Source: SIG452 sp045631485
GTDB taxonomy: Bacteria > Bacillota > Clostridia > UMGS1840
Assembly (NCBI GenBank): GCA_045631485.1
Contig: JAZQUU010000026.1
Span: 1 to 64,000, forward strand
Reading direction: 5' to 3'
DNA: 64,000 nucleotides
Below the pieces are notes generated by a model. It saw only the letters and a list, made by a program, of their open reading frames with translations. It was not told the origin of the DNA and ran no database searches. Shown in pieces: positions 7,191 to 15,186 of this stretch. How positions within the stretch are numbered: the first letter of the stretch is position 1; every line of letters starts with the position of its first letter. The position numbers were made by a program, and so were the translations under genes.

Positions 7191-7853
7191 ATGAAAATCA
7201 TTGCGAAAATTAAAACAGAATATCCCGAAAAATTCGGAATCCCCCGCCAAAGCGGATTGGTGGAAAACAAGGCGAAAATTATCTTTGAAAAAGAATACCG
7301 TGTTCCCGAAGCGTTTCGGGGATTGGAGGAATTTTCTCACATCTGGATTTTATGGGAATTTTCCGAAGCGAAGCGGGAAAATTGGTCCCCCACGGTTCGA
7401 CCTCCCCTTTTGGGCGGTAACAAACGTGTAGGTGTATTTGCAACCCGTTCTCCCTTTCGTCCCAATTCCATCGGACTCTCCTGCGTAAAATTGGAAAAAA
7501 TTGAATTTTCCAAAACCGACGGTCCCGTTCTGCATGTGGTGGGAGCAGATTTGCTGAATGATACACCCATTTATGATATTAAGCCCTACCTTCCTTATGC
7601 AGACAGTTTTCCTGACGCTATTGGCGGTTTTACCGAACATTTAACGGAACGAAAACTGGAAGTGGTTTTTGATGACGATATTTTTCAAATGGTGCCTGAA
7701 AATATCAAGCAAGAAATCATCCAAGTGTTAGCACACGACCCCAGACCCTCTTATCAGGATGATGATAAAATTTACGGCATTAAATACAGTAAATATGAAA
7801 TAAAATTTCAGGTAAAAGAAAAAATCCTGACTATTTTATCAATCGCTCAGTAG
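7191..7853 (+). CDS. trmO: tRNA (N6-threonylcarbamoyladenosine(37)-N6)-methyltransferase TrmO
   Basis: TrmO (formerly UPF0066/YaeB) methylates the t6A at position 37 of certain tRNAs with SAM. The 220-residue protein shows the family signature RVGVFATRSPFRPNSIGLS, the segment GADLLNDTPIYDIKPYLPYAD, and the C-terminal domain motif DPRPSYQDD followed by YGI. ATG 7191 has GAGGG nine bases upstream; the in-frame ATG at 7164 has none. It is the only protein gene close to the tRNA-Arg, and both are on the plus strand. A strong terminator follows. Confidence 0.9.
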   Translation: MKIIAKIKTEYPEKFGIPRQSGLVENKAKIIFEKEYRVPEAFRGLEEFSHIWILWEFSEAKRENWSPTVRPPLLGGNKRVGVFATRSPFRPNSIGLSCVKLEKIEFSKTDGPVLHVVGADLLNDTPIYDIKPYLPYADSFPDAIGGFTEHLTERKLEVVFDDDIFQMVPENIKQEIIQVLAHDPRPSYQDDDKIYGIKYSKYEIKFQVKEKILTILSIAQ

Positions 7854-7854
7854 C

Positions 7855-7888
7855 AAAACTCCGTCTGATGATTTTCGGACGGAGTTTT
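7855..7888 (+). terminator. terminator of trmO
   Basis: AAAACTCCGTC (7855-7865) pairs with GACGGAGTTTT (7878-7888), beginning just after the stop codon. Confidence 0.85.
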
Positions 7889-7927
7889 ATATTTCACCAA
7901 AGAAATCATTTCTCATACAATAATAAC

Positions 7928-7943
7928 GAGGAGTTTGCTCCTC
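7928..7943 (+). promoter_or_regulatory. leader hairpin before the DUF11 gene
   Basis: GAGGAG-TTTG-CTCCTC forms a perfect 6-bp stem with a four-base loop about 30 bases before the true start. The 5' arm looks like a ribosome site held in the stem. No regulator is evident. Confidence 0.4.
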
Positions 7944-7973
7944 AGATTAAAAAATAAGAGAGGAAGATTTCAA

Positions 7974-8825
7974 TTGGCAACATTTACCAATCAGGCAACC
8001 TTATCCTATAACGGTAATACTGTCAATTCCAATATTGTAACCGGTAACATTGTGGAAGTGTTGACTGCCACCAAAACTGCAGTTTCCGCTTCCTACAATA
8101 CCGGTGATGATGTGACTTATATTATCAGTATCACCAATTCCGGCAACACCCCTTTTACCGGTTTAACTGTCACCGATAATTTGGGAGCATACACCTTTGG
8201 AGCCGGTACTTTAGTGCCGTTAGATTATGTTAACGGTTCTGTGTTGTATTATCAGAACGGTGTTTTGCAGCCGGCTCCCACGGTAACTTCCACAAATCCG
8301 TTAATCTTTAGCGGCATCAGTGTACCTGCAAATGGAAATGCAATGATTGTGTACGAAACCACCACCAACAGCTTTGCTCCTTTAGGTGCAGGAGGAACCA
8401 TTACCAATCAGGTGGAAGTGTCCGGCGCAGGCTTAACGACCGACTTAATCGCAACCGAAACTGTTCCCGTAGCAAGCGGAGCACTTTTATCCATTACCAA
8501 AGCACTCTCCCCTACTAATGTTACCGAAAACAGTGAACTGACCTACACCTTTACCATTCAGAACACAGGAAACACTCCTGCAGATGCAACCGATAACCTG
8601 GTAATTACCGATACCTTTAATCCTATTTTAACCAATATTACAGTTACCTTAAATGGTGCAGTATTGCCTCCCACCGCATACACCTATGATGAAACCACCG
8701 GTGTATTTACCACAAACGCCGGTGCCATCACGGTTCCCGAAGCCACCTACACTCAAAATCCCGTTACCGGTGAATATGTGATTACCCCCGGTGTGACCAC
8801 CGTAACCGTAACCGGTACTGTATAA
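7974..8825 (+). CDS. DUF11 repeat protein
   Basis: A 283-residue, Thr/Asn-rich protein built of DUF11-type beta-sandwich repeats. One repeat spans about residues 30-165 (SYNTGDDVTYIISITNSGNTPFTGLTVTDNLG) and a second spans 168-283 (ENSELTYTFTIQNTGNTPADAT). Such domains occur in surface and envelope proteins, but this one has no signal peptide, LPXTG motif or membrane helix. AGAGAGGAAG lies seven bases before TTG 7974, so translation starts there as (M)ATFTNQATLSYNG; the open frame upstream to 7935 crosses the leader hairpin. Its function is unknown; similar short DUF11 proteins beginning this way recur in Clostridia. It is monocistronic. Confidence 0.8.
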   Translation: MATFTNQATLSYNGNTVNSNIVTGNIVEVLTATKTAVSASYNTGDDVTYIISITNSGNTPFTGLTVTDNLGAYTFGAGTLVPLDYVNGSVLYYQNGVLQPAPTVTSTNPLIFSGISVPANGNAMIVYETTTNSFAPLGAGGTITNQVEVSGAGLTTDLIATETVPVASGALLSITKALSPTNVTENSELTYTFTIQNTGNTPADATDNLVITDTFNPILTNITVTLNGAVLPPTAYTYDETTGVFTTNAGAITVPEATYTQNPVTGEYVITPGVTTVTVTGTV

Positions 8826-8866
8826 CATTTCTCCAATAAAAATGATCTCATAAAAAAACGTAAATC

Positions 8867-8900
8867 AAAAGGCTGAACGAAATCAATCGTTCAGCCTTTT
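8867..8900. terminator. bidirectional terminator
   Basis: A perfect 14-bp stem, AAAAGGCTGAACGA (8867-8880) with its complement at 8887-8900, lies between the convergent DUF11 and dehydrogenase genes and has A and T tracts on both sides. Confidence 0.9.
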
Positions 8901-8927
8901 ATTACAAGTGTCATTCACAAATATGCC

Positions 8928-9935
8928 TTAAATATCTCGCCAATCAAATACAGTCCCCACAGGGAAAGTAGCGTTATTTTCGGCAAGTTCCTTGTAAACT
9001 TCGGGTGCTTCCTCAGGCTTACAAATTCTTGAAGCTATCGGCAGAACCTGCAAACGCTTTGCAGAAATCATATCAAGAATTGCACAAAAATCATCGTGAC
9101 GTGTCCAATGGTGCGGATAGGATTCATATTTCGGGCGTACAAAGTTATGTGCACCAATCAGCTTTACTCCAGGCTTATGTACCTGCTGATAATAGTCAAC
9201 TGCACAGTCGGAAACTCTTGTGCAACCAAGCAAAGAGATTCTTCCCATCCATGATGCACACTCAAGCGCCTGATTCATAGCCGCAGATACACCTGTAACC
9301 TCCACGCAGGCATTGACACCTTTTCCTTTGGTAACAGCTTTTACCTTTTCCACAAAATCTTCATCTTTAGGGTCAAAAGCATAGTCTGCTCCCAATTCAA
9401 GTGCAAGTTTTCTTCTTTCCTCATTCAAATCAACTGCAATCACGGGATTTGCACCGGAAAGTCTGCAAAATTGTGTTGCAAACAGTCCCAATAAACCTTG
9501 TCCCATAACCATAGCAGACTCACCAAGTTCAATTTCAAGCTTTCTGACGCCGCCAAGCCCCATTGCCGCAATAATAACAAATGCCGCCTCCAAAGCTGAA
9601 ACATCATCGTTTTCAACCTTGGTGACACGCTCCTTAGGACGGATATTATAATCAGAATGCACCCCTCCGGCTACAAGAACCCTGTCCCCGGGCTTTACAT
9701 CCTTCACTGCGCTTCCAACTTCTTTTACAATCCCCACGCCACAATATCCCAAGGATGTGGGAAATCTTGTCGAAGTGTTGCTCATTCCCATAAGACAAGC
9801 GTACTCTGTGCCGCCGCTTACAACAGTATACTCCATCTTTGTGAGCACTTCATCCTCTTTTACTTCGGGCAAATCCACTTCCAAAAGCTCTGCCTTGCCA
9901 ATTTGGGTAAAATATATTTGTTTTCTTTTTATCAT
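8928..9935 (-). CDS. zinc-binding-type medium-chain dehydrogenase
   Basis: A 335-residue MDR-superfamily oxidoreductase. The N-terminal GroES-like domain contains VVSGGTEYACLMG and GYCGVGIVKEVGSAVKDVKPGDRV; the Rossmann part contains GQGLLGLFATQFCRLSGA and VDLNEERRKLALELGADYAFD. The four-cysteine structural-zinc lobe is absent, and the usual catalytic Cys is replaced in SGGTEY, as in the BchC or sugar-dehydrogenase-like branches. Substrate unknown. GTGGAGGAAAATAT precedes ATG 9935. It is divergent from an AraC regulator (10142-10909) that probably controls it. Confidence 0.85.
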   Translation of the reverse strand: MIKRKQIYFTQIGKAELLEVDLPEVKEDEVLTKMEYTVVSGGTEYACLMGMSNTSTRFPTSLGYCGVGIVKEVGSAVKDVKPGDRVLVAGGVHSDYNIRPKERVTKVENDDVSALEAAFVIIAAMGLGGVRKLEIELGESAMVMGQGLLGLFATQFCRLSGANPVIAVDLNEERRKLALELGADYAFDPKDEDFVEKVKAVTKGKGVNACVEVTGVSAAMNQALECASWMGRISLLGCTRVSDCAVDYYQQVHKPGVKLIGAHNFVRPKYESYPHHWTRHDDFCAILDMISAKRLQVLPIASRICKPEEAPEVYKELAENNATFPVGTVFDWRDI

Positions 9936-10091
9936 ATATTTTCCTCCACAATTTTTAATATCCTACATATTTTTTTGTTTTCAGTTAAGTTATTTTACAA
10001 AACTAAAAGCATCTTTCACTATCATTATATAAATAACAAGAAAACAATCAATAGCAAATGTGATTATTTTATCATATTTGATACTAAAATG

Positions 10092-10120
10092 TTGACAAAT
10101 TCTACTCTTATTGGTATAAT
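10092..10120 (+). promoter_or_regulatory. consensus promoter of the araC-type gene
   Basis: TTGACA (10092-10097), 17-base spacer, TATAAT (10115-10120); a GGAGGG ribosome site follows. Confidence 0.9.
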
Positions 10121-10141
10121 AAAAGTATTGGAGGGATATCT

Positions 10142-10909
10142 ATGTATTCAGATATTTTATCAGATTTGATTATCAATAAAGTCTATTCTGTAACAACACT
10201 GCATTCAGAAGAAGGCACCAAAATCAAAAGAAATAACCGTTCGTGCTGGGCAGTTGTTATCAAATATGAAGGAGAAACCATCTACACATCTCATAAAAAA
10301 ACCTATCATTCCGACATACATCATCTGGTCGTTTTACCAAAAGGATGTACCTATGAATGGCACTGTATCCGTTCCGGGCACTTTTCTATCATAGAATTTG
10401 AAAGTGAGCTTGTTTGGAATGATGTTCTCAGTTTCTCGGTACCCAACAGCGAAAAAATCTTAAAGCTTTTTAAGGAAATGGAATACAAAAGAACACTCAG
10501 ACATCCAATGTTTGAAATTGAAAGTATTCGGGATACCTATTCTATTCTTCTGATATTGATGCAACAGATGCAAAAGATGCAAAAGAAATATTTACCTACC
10601 GAAAAAGCAAGTAAAATCCGTCCGGCATTAGAGTATATTGCCAACAACTATAATCAAAACATCAAAAATGATGTCCTGGCAAATCTTTGCAATCTGTCAA
10701 CTGTTTATTTCAGAAAACTGTTTACGGAAATTATGGGCAATTCCCCAATATCTTATGTGCATGAACTACGCATAAAAAAAGCCAAGGAAATGCTGAAAAG
10801 TGACTATGGGAGTATCACCGATATCGCAGAATCCTTAGGCTATTTGAATATTTATGATTTTTCACGAACATTTAAAAAATATACCGGCGTATCACCTTCA
10901 AAATACTAA
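10142..10909 (+). CDS. AraC family transcriptional regulator
   Basis: A 255-residue DNA-binding regulator. The N-terminal half (about 1-140) is a cupin-like sensing domain (HHLVVLPKGCTYEWHCI). The C-terminal 100 residues form the two helix-turn-helix units of AraC: NDVLANLCNLSTVYFRKLF and ITDIAESLGYLNIYDFSRTFKKYTGVSPSKY, the latter being the family signature. The start is ATG 10142 with GGAGGG six bases upstream. It is transcribed away from the dehydrogenase at 8928-9935, the usual arrangement for an activator of its neighbour; the effector, perhaps a sugar, is unknown. Confidence 0.92.
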   Translation: MYSDILSDLIINKVYSVTTLHSEEGTKIKRNNRSCWAVVIKYEGETIYTSHKKTYHSDIHHLVVLPKGCTYEWHCIRSGHFSIIEFESELVWNDVLSFSVPNSEKILKLFKEMEYKRTLRHPMFEIESIRDTYSILLILMQQMQKMQKKYLPTEKASKIRPALEYIANNYNQNIKNDVLANLCNLSTVYFRKLFTEIMGNSPISYVHELRIKKAKEMLKSDYGSITDIAESLGYLNIYDFSRTFKKYTGVSPSKY

Positions 10910-10952
10910 AAATCGGTTGCACAACCTCGCTTGTTGCGCAACCGATTTTTTA
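10908..10952 (+). terminator. terminator of the araC-type gene
   Basis: AAAAATCGGTTGC (10908-10920) pairs with GCAACCGATTTTT, with additional CAAC/GTTG pairing inside and a T run at the end. Confidence 0.88.
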
Positions 10953-10993
10953 TTATCCTTTAAAATACACCTTATCGGAAGTTTTTAGGAAAA

Positions 10994-12013
10994 TTAATAT
11001 TCGAAACCGTATTTTTTAGCGATTTCACGAATGCTTACTTCCTTACCCTGAATGCCTGCTTCTTTTTGAGCTTCCATTAAGAGAGTGGAAATAATTGCAG
11101 ATTCCGGTTTGTTTTCGGGTTCAACTTCACCACGAGTTGCACGGATAAAGTGATCCAACTGTGCACGGTACACATCTTCAAATACACGGGTTCCATCGAT
11201 AATTTCAGTTTTACCGTCGATAGTTCCAAAGATGATTTCTGCAGTATCAAAGTTTCCTTTTACATAACCTTTGTCACCAACGATTTCGATTGCATGCACC
11301 TGAGGATGCTGGATGTAGTCAAAATGACAGTTTGCAGCCATACTTCCATCTTCCCAACGATACAGAGTATCGATAGAGTTCTGGGGAGAAGACAGTGCCA
11401 TATCACCAAGCTTGGTAGCGTTGGTATATGCATAATCCGGAACAGAACCGGTGAAATAATGCAGTAAATCACTGTCATGAATACAATCCATTGCCAAGGA
11501 ATAAGGAGTATGTTCCTGATGTTTGGTTACAGAACACAGCAGAATGTTGTGAGAAGAGAATCTGTTGGTAAAATGAACGATGTTACCAAGTTTTCCTTCA
11601 TCAACGAGTGCTTTCATTTTGCGGATAAAGGGGTCAAAACGGAACATAAATCCAACAGAAAATACTTTATCGCTTTCTTTGGCACGATTCAGCATTTTCA
11701 CGCAGTCTTCCATGGTATCGCTCATGGGTTTTTCGCATAACACATGCAAACCTGCATCTAAAGCTTCAATTGCCATGTTGGAATGCATCTGATGAGGAGT
11801 TGCGATTAAAGCAGCGTCCGGATTTTCAGCTGCAATTGCTTCTTTCATAGAAGCATACAGGTTTAAATTCGGATAGTTTTCCGCCATAAAATCTTTACTG
11901 GTCGGGCTGGGATCAACCACGCACAGGATAACGTCTTCTCTTTCGTTTAGCAGTCTTAAATGACGTCTGCCGATACTGCCAATACCTACAACACAAATTT
12001 TAATTTTATTCAT
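10994..12013 (-). CDS. Gfo/Idh/MocA family NAD(P)-dependent oxidoreductase
   Basis: A 339-residue sugar or inositol dehydrogenase-type protein. The N-terminal Rossmann fold carries VVGIGSIGRRHLR at about 7-19, ATPHQMHSNMAIEAL and the catalytic CEKPM near residue 94. The C-terminal alpha/beta domain includes the DCIHDSDLLHYF helix, which supplies the active-site Asp/His of this family. These enzymes oxidise or epimerise a hydroxyl of a sugar, inositol or sugar acid. It follows the SDR gene by 29 bases in the same operon, so the two probably act in sequence on one carbohydrate. Substrate cannot be named. Confidence 0.88.
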   Translation of the reverse strand: MNKIKICVVGIGSIGRRHLRLLNEREDVILCVVDPSPTSKDFMAENYPNLNLYASMKEAIAAENPDAALIATPHQMHSNMAIEALDAGLHVLCEKPMSDTMEDCVKMLNRAKESDKVFSVGFMFRFDPFIRKMKALVDEGKLGNIVHFTNRFSSHNILLCSVTKHQEHTPYSLAMDCIHDSDLLHYFTGSVPDYAYTNATKLGDMALSSPQNSIDTLYRWEDGSMAANCHFDYIQHPQVHAIEIVGDKGYVKGNFDTAEIIFGTIDGKTEIIDGTRVFEDVYRAQLDHFIRATRGEVEPENKPESAIISTLLMEAQKEAGIQGKEVSIREIAKKYGFEY

Positions 12014-12042
12014 TGTATTAATCTCCTTATGTTAATTGCTTC

Positions 12043-12843
12043 TTACCACTGAGTTAAACCACCGTCAACAACGATGTTGGTACCGGTCATATAAGAAGAT
12101 GCATCGGAACATAACAGAACAATACCGCCCTGCAGTTCTTCGGGTTTACCGGTACGTTTTAACATAGCTTTTGCACTTAATCTGCCGATAAAATCCATAT
12201 CAGTGTTGGGACCGATGTTGGGGAATGCGCCGGGAGTTAAGCTGTTTACACGGATATTGTGACGAGCTAAAGCAGATGCGCAGTAACGGGTGTACTGAAT
12301 GATACCTGCTTTACCGGTGCTGTATGCAGGATGATTCCAAGCAACAGTATCACCGTAAATATCAAAGTCGGGAGCAACAATACCGTACATAGAACCGATA
12401 TTTACAATGTTGCCGCCGCCGTTTGCTTTAAAATGAGGAATAATTTCTCTGGTGCAACGGAATACGGAATGAACGATACCGTCAATCATACCTTCCCAGA
12501 TTTCGTCGGGAGTGGTATCCAGATGAAATTCAATTTTACCATCAATCGGTTTGGGTGGATAAACTGCACAGTTAACCAAAACATCTACTCTTTTCATAAT
12601 AGAAATCGCTTCAGCAAAGGATTTTTTGATTGCTTCGGGATCGCTTAAATCATAAGAAGAGAAAATCAGTTTTCCGTTCTGTTTGTATTCATCGAAGGAT
12701 TCGTTGTAACGGTCAGTTCTTGCAGGAACAAACACGGTTGCGCCGTGATCCAACAACGCTTTTACCATTGCGCTGCCTAAGAATCCGGTACCGCCGGTAA
12801 AAATTACATTTTTGTTTTCCATTGAAAAAAGATTGCTTGCCAT
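12043..12843 (-). CDS. short-chain dehydrogenase/reductase (SDR)
   Basis: A 266-residue classical SDR. The cofactor turn is TGGTGFLG; NCAV replaces the usual NNAG; the catalytic residues are Ser in NIGSMYG and Tyr/Lys in YSTGK, and the C-terminal TGTNIVVDGGLTQW is typical. The frame opens with GTG at 12855, but AAGAAAGG is better placed for ATG 12843 (MASNLFSMENKN). The Asp-free loop after the first strand suggests NADP or mixed use, which is uncertain. It heads an operon with the Gfo/Idh/MocA gene and has its own promoter. Confidence 0.88.
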   Translation of the reverse strand: MASNLFSMENKNVIFTGGTGFLGSAMVKALLDHGATVFVPARTDRYNESFDEYKQNGKLIFSSYDLSDPEAIKKSFAEAISIMKRVDVLVNCAVYPPKPIDGKIEFHLDTTPDEIWEGMIDGIVHSVFRCTREIIPHFKANGGGNIVNIGSMYGIVAPDFDIYGDTVAWNHPAYSTGKAGIIQYTRYCASALARHNIRVNSLTPGAFPNIGPNTDMDFIGRLSAKAMLKRTGKPEELQGGIVLLCSDASSYMTGTNIVVDGGLTQW

Positions 12844-12889
12844 GATGTTTTTCACCTTTCTTGGTATTTAATTAAGTTATAACACAAAA

Positions 12890-12918
12890 ATTATAACATA
12901 TTTCATTTTCTTTCACAA
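12890..12918 (-). promoter_or_regulatory. promoter of the SDR-Gfo/Idh operon
   Basis: TTGTGA (12913-12918), 17 bases, TATAAT (12890-12895) on the minus strand, between the AraC gene stop and the SDR start. A site for the adjacent AraC regulator would be expected here but I cannot identify one. Confidence 0.6.
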
Positions 12919-12940
12919 GTATAAAACAGGACTTTTTTTC

Positions 12941-13738
12941 TTACATTATGTCTTGCTTTTTCTTTGGATACTCTCCAAAGAACTTTTTGAATGCCGTTCT
13001 GAATGAGGATGTTGAAGTGTATCCTACCGATTCAGCAATTTCGGCAATTGTTTTTTCACCATCTTTTAACATTGCCTGCGCCATATTCATTCGGGACTCC
13101 AATAAAATTGCAGAAAAACTGCTGTTATAGGTTTCTTTTAAAATACGGGTTAACTGACGTTCGCAAACACCGATTTTATCAGCTAACTGCTGCTTATTAC
13201 AATGTGGGAAACGCATTTCAATATTGAAAAAGTCTTCCAACAATGCAATTCTTTGCGCATCCAGATTTCCGGAAGCTTCCTCCGAAGATTGCACTTCTGT
13301 GCGGAAGTTTTGGGCAAGACGAACAAAGAATAAACGAAGCTCTGCCTTCAACTGTTCTTCGTATCCAAAGTTTTTTTGCATCAAAGCTTCTCTGATTTCA
13401 ACCAAACGAGTCAATCCGTCAAAAGTATCCTGAATTTCAACGATTTTATCAATAAATTTAAGAATCTGACAAAAGTCCTCTGAATCAGTATTAGTAAAGG
13501 TAAACAGAAAAGAGCACAGTACTCCGTCTTTTGACACAGATTTGGAAACATGCTCCGTCAATGGCGGAACTAAGGTAAAGGATGTGATGCCATTTAATTG
13601 AGTGCACACAATTTCGTGGCACGGGTGCGTGTGTCTCCAAGGGGGTCTGTCTCCCACCATCTGGAAAAAATAAGTTGTCAGATAAATTTCCATTCCGGGA
13701 AGAGTAACACAAATTGGTTTTCGGGAGATATATTCCAT
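12941..13738 (-). CDS. AraC family transcriptional regulator
   Basis: A 265-residue regulator. The N-terminal domain has a cupin-like WRHTHPCHEIVC segment (about 34-45) that could bind a small ligand. The C-terminal two-HTH domain reads KQQLADKIGVCERQLTRILKETYNSS and TIAEIAESVGYTSTSSFRTAFKKFFGEYPKKK. It lies between the symporter/glycosidase genes and the SDR operon and is co-oriented with them, 64 bases after the symporter stop. It is the likely local activator of the whole locus (inference). Confidence 0.92.
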   Translation of the reverse strand: MEYISRKPICVTLPGMEIYLTTYFFQMVGDRPPWRHTHPCHEIVCTQLNGITSFTLVPPLTEHVSKSVSKDGVLCSFLFTFTNTDSEDFCQILKFIDKIVEIQDTFDGLTRLVEIREALMQKNFGYEEQLKAELRLFFVRLAQNFRTEVQSSEEASGNLDAQRIALLEDFFNIEMRFPHCNKQQLADKIGVCERQLTRILKETYNSSFSAILLESRMNMAQAMLKDGEKTIAEIAESVGYTSTSSFRTAFKKFFGEYPKKKQDIM

Positions 13739-13801
13739 AATTCACTATTGCGAAACACCATAAAGGAAATCTCGCTCTCCTTTCCAATAATATCAGCAGT
13801 A

Positions 13802-15169
13802 TTATGCAAAATAGTTAATAATTCCCATTACGAAAATTACGAAAATAATGGCAGGTAATACATAAGTCATATACCCTTTCAGCCATTTGGGAATTCTTAG
13901 GCCTTTTCCTTGGTTTGCTTCCTCTAAAAGGCGATTCCAACCGAAGCTTTTTTTATTAACAGCAAAGATAATATAAATCATTGCACCCACAGGTAAGATA
14001 ATGTTGGATACTAAGAAATCTTCAAAGTCCATAATGTTGGTTCCGCTTCCAAGTAAAGAAACATTCTTCCAGATATTAAAGCCGAAGATGCAAGGAAGCG
14101 AAAGAACAAACATCAGGATTCCGTTTACAAGACAAGCTTTTTTACGGCTCATTTTGGTTAAATCCATAGTGCAAGAAATGATATTTTCAAACACGGCAAA
14201 CACAGTTGATAATGCCGCAAAGCTCATAAAGATAAAGAAAAAGCTTCCCCAAATTCTTCCGCCTGCCATGTGATTGAAAATATTCGGTAATGTCACAAAA
14301 ATCAAAGACGGTCCGCTATCCACACTAACATTATAAGCAAAACAAGCGGGGAAAATAATCAGTCCTGATGCAATAGCAACAAAAGTATCCAATAAAGCGA
14401 TATTTACAGATTCTCCAAGCAAAGAACGTTCTTTGCCGATGTAACTGCCAAAAATAGCCATAGAACCCATACCGATACTCAACGTAAAGAACGCCTGATT
14501 CATTGCCGCAACAATTACATTGATCAGTCCGTGTTCCTGAATTTTGGAAACATCGGGCAACAGATAAAATGCAAGGCCTTCTTTTCCACCGGGTAAAAAG
14601 ATACTGTTAACGGCTAACACAATCATAATGCCTAAAAGCGCCAACATCATCCATTTTGTGATTTTTTCCAGACCATTCTGCACACCGATTGAACATACCA
14701 CAAATCCTATTATGATAACAATTGCGGTATAACAAATCAAAGAGATCGGATTTGCACACACTCCATTAAACACGTTCCCGATGGCTTGCACATCCAAACC
14801 GGAAAAAGCACCCTGTGCCGTCAACACAAAATACTGAAGCATCCAACCTGCCACAATGGTATAAAACATCATCAGAAGATAGTTCCCTGCCATTGCCACA
14901 TAACCGTGCCAATGCCATTTCTGACCGGGCTTTTCCAAAGCATCATATAATTTTACCGGACTTTTCTGTGCAGCACGTCCCAAAGAAAATTCCACCGTTA
15001 ACGCAGGAACACCCATAAACAGCAAAAACGCCAGGTAAATAAGCACAAATAATCCGCCACCGTACTGTCCTGCGATATAAGGGAATTTCCACACATTCCC
15101 GATACCGATTGCACAACCGGCACTTAATAAAATAAATCCCAATCGACTGCCAAGTTTTTCTCTCTGCAT
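13802..15169 (-). CDS. neurotransmitter:sodium symporter (NSS/SNF) family transporter
   Basis: A 455-residue inner-membrane carrier with about 11-12 helices. The NSS signature is present at the N-terminus: GFILLSAGCAIGIGNVWKFPYIAGQYGGG, including the unwound helix 1 residues that bind sodium and substrate. Helix 6 reads TLSIGMGSMAIFGSYI. Bacterial members (LeuT, MhsT, TnaT) take up amino acids with sodium. It sits 17 bases after a glycosidase gene, so the substrate could be an amine or amino compound released with a sugar, but this is speculative. A second, distinct NSS gene lies at 27266-28624. Confidence 0.9.
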   Translation of the reverse strand: MQREKLGSRLGFILLSAGCAIGIGNVWKFPYIAGQYGGGLFVLIYLAFLLFMGVPALTVEFSLGRAAQKSPVKLYDALEKPGQKWHWHGYVAMAGNYLLMMFYTIVAGWMLQYFVLTAQGAFSGLDVQAIGNVFNGVCANPISLICYTAIVIIIGFVVCSIGVQNGLEKITKWMMLALLGIMIVLAVNSIFLPGGKEGLAFYLLPDVSKIQEHGLINVIVAAMNQAFFTLSIGMGSMAIFGSYIGKERSLLGESVNIALLDTFVAIASGLIIFPACFAYNVSVDSGPSLIFVTLPNIFNHMAGGRIWGSFFFIFMSFAALSTVFAVFENIISCTMDLTKMSRKKACLVNGILMFVLSLPCIFGFNIWKNVSLLGSGTNIMDFEDFLVSNIILPVGAMIYIIFAVNKKSFGWNRLLEEANQGKGLRIPKWLKGYMTYVLPAIIFVIFVMGIINYFA

Positions 15170-15186
15170 TTGATTACCCTCTTTTT

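Noticed and set aside
6978..7340. A minus-strand open frame of 120 codons across the tRNA-Arg and the start of trmO
   Set aside because: It runs antisense to a well-folded tRNA and to a conserved gene, and has no ribosome site.
9657..10169. A plus-strand frame of 170 codons across the dehydrogenase start and the intergenic promoter
   Set aside because: It overlaps a conserved minus-strand gene, the divergent promoter and the AraC start; the composition is not protein-like.
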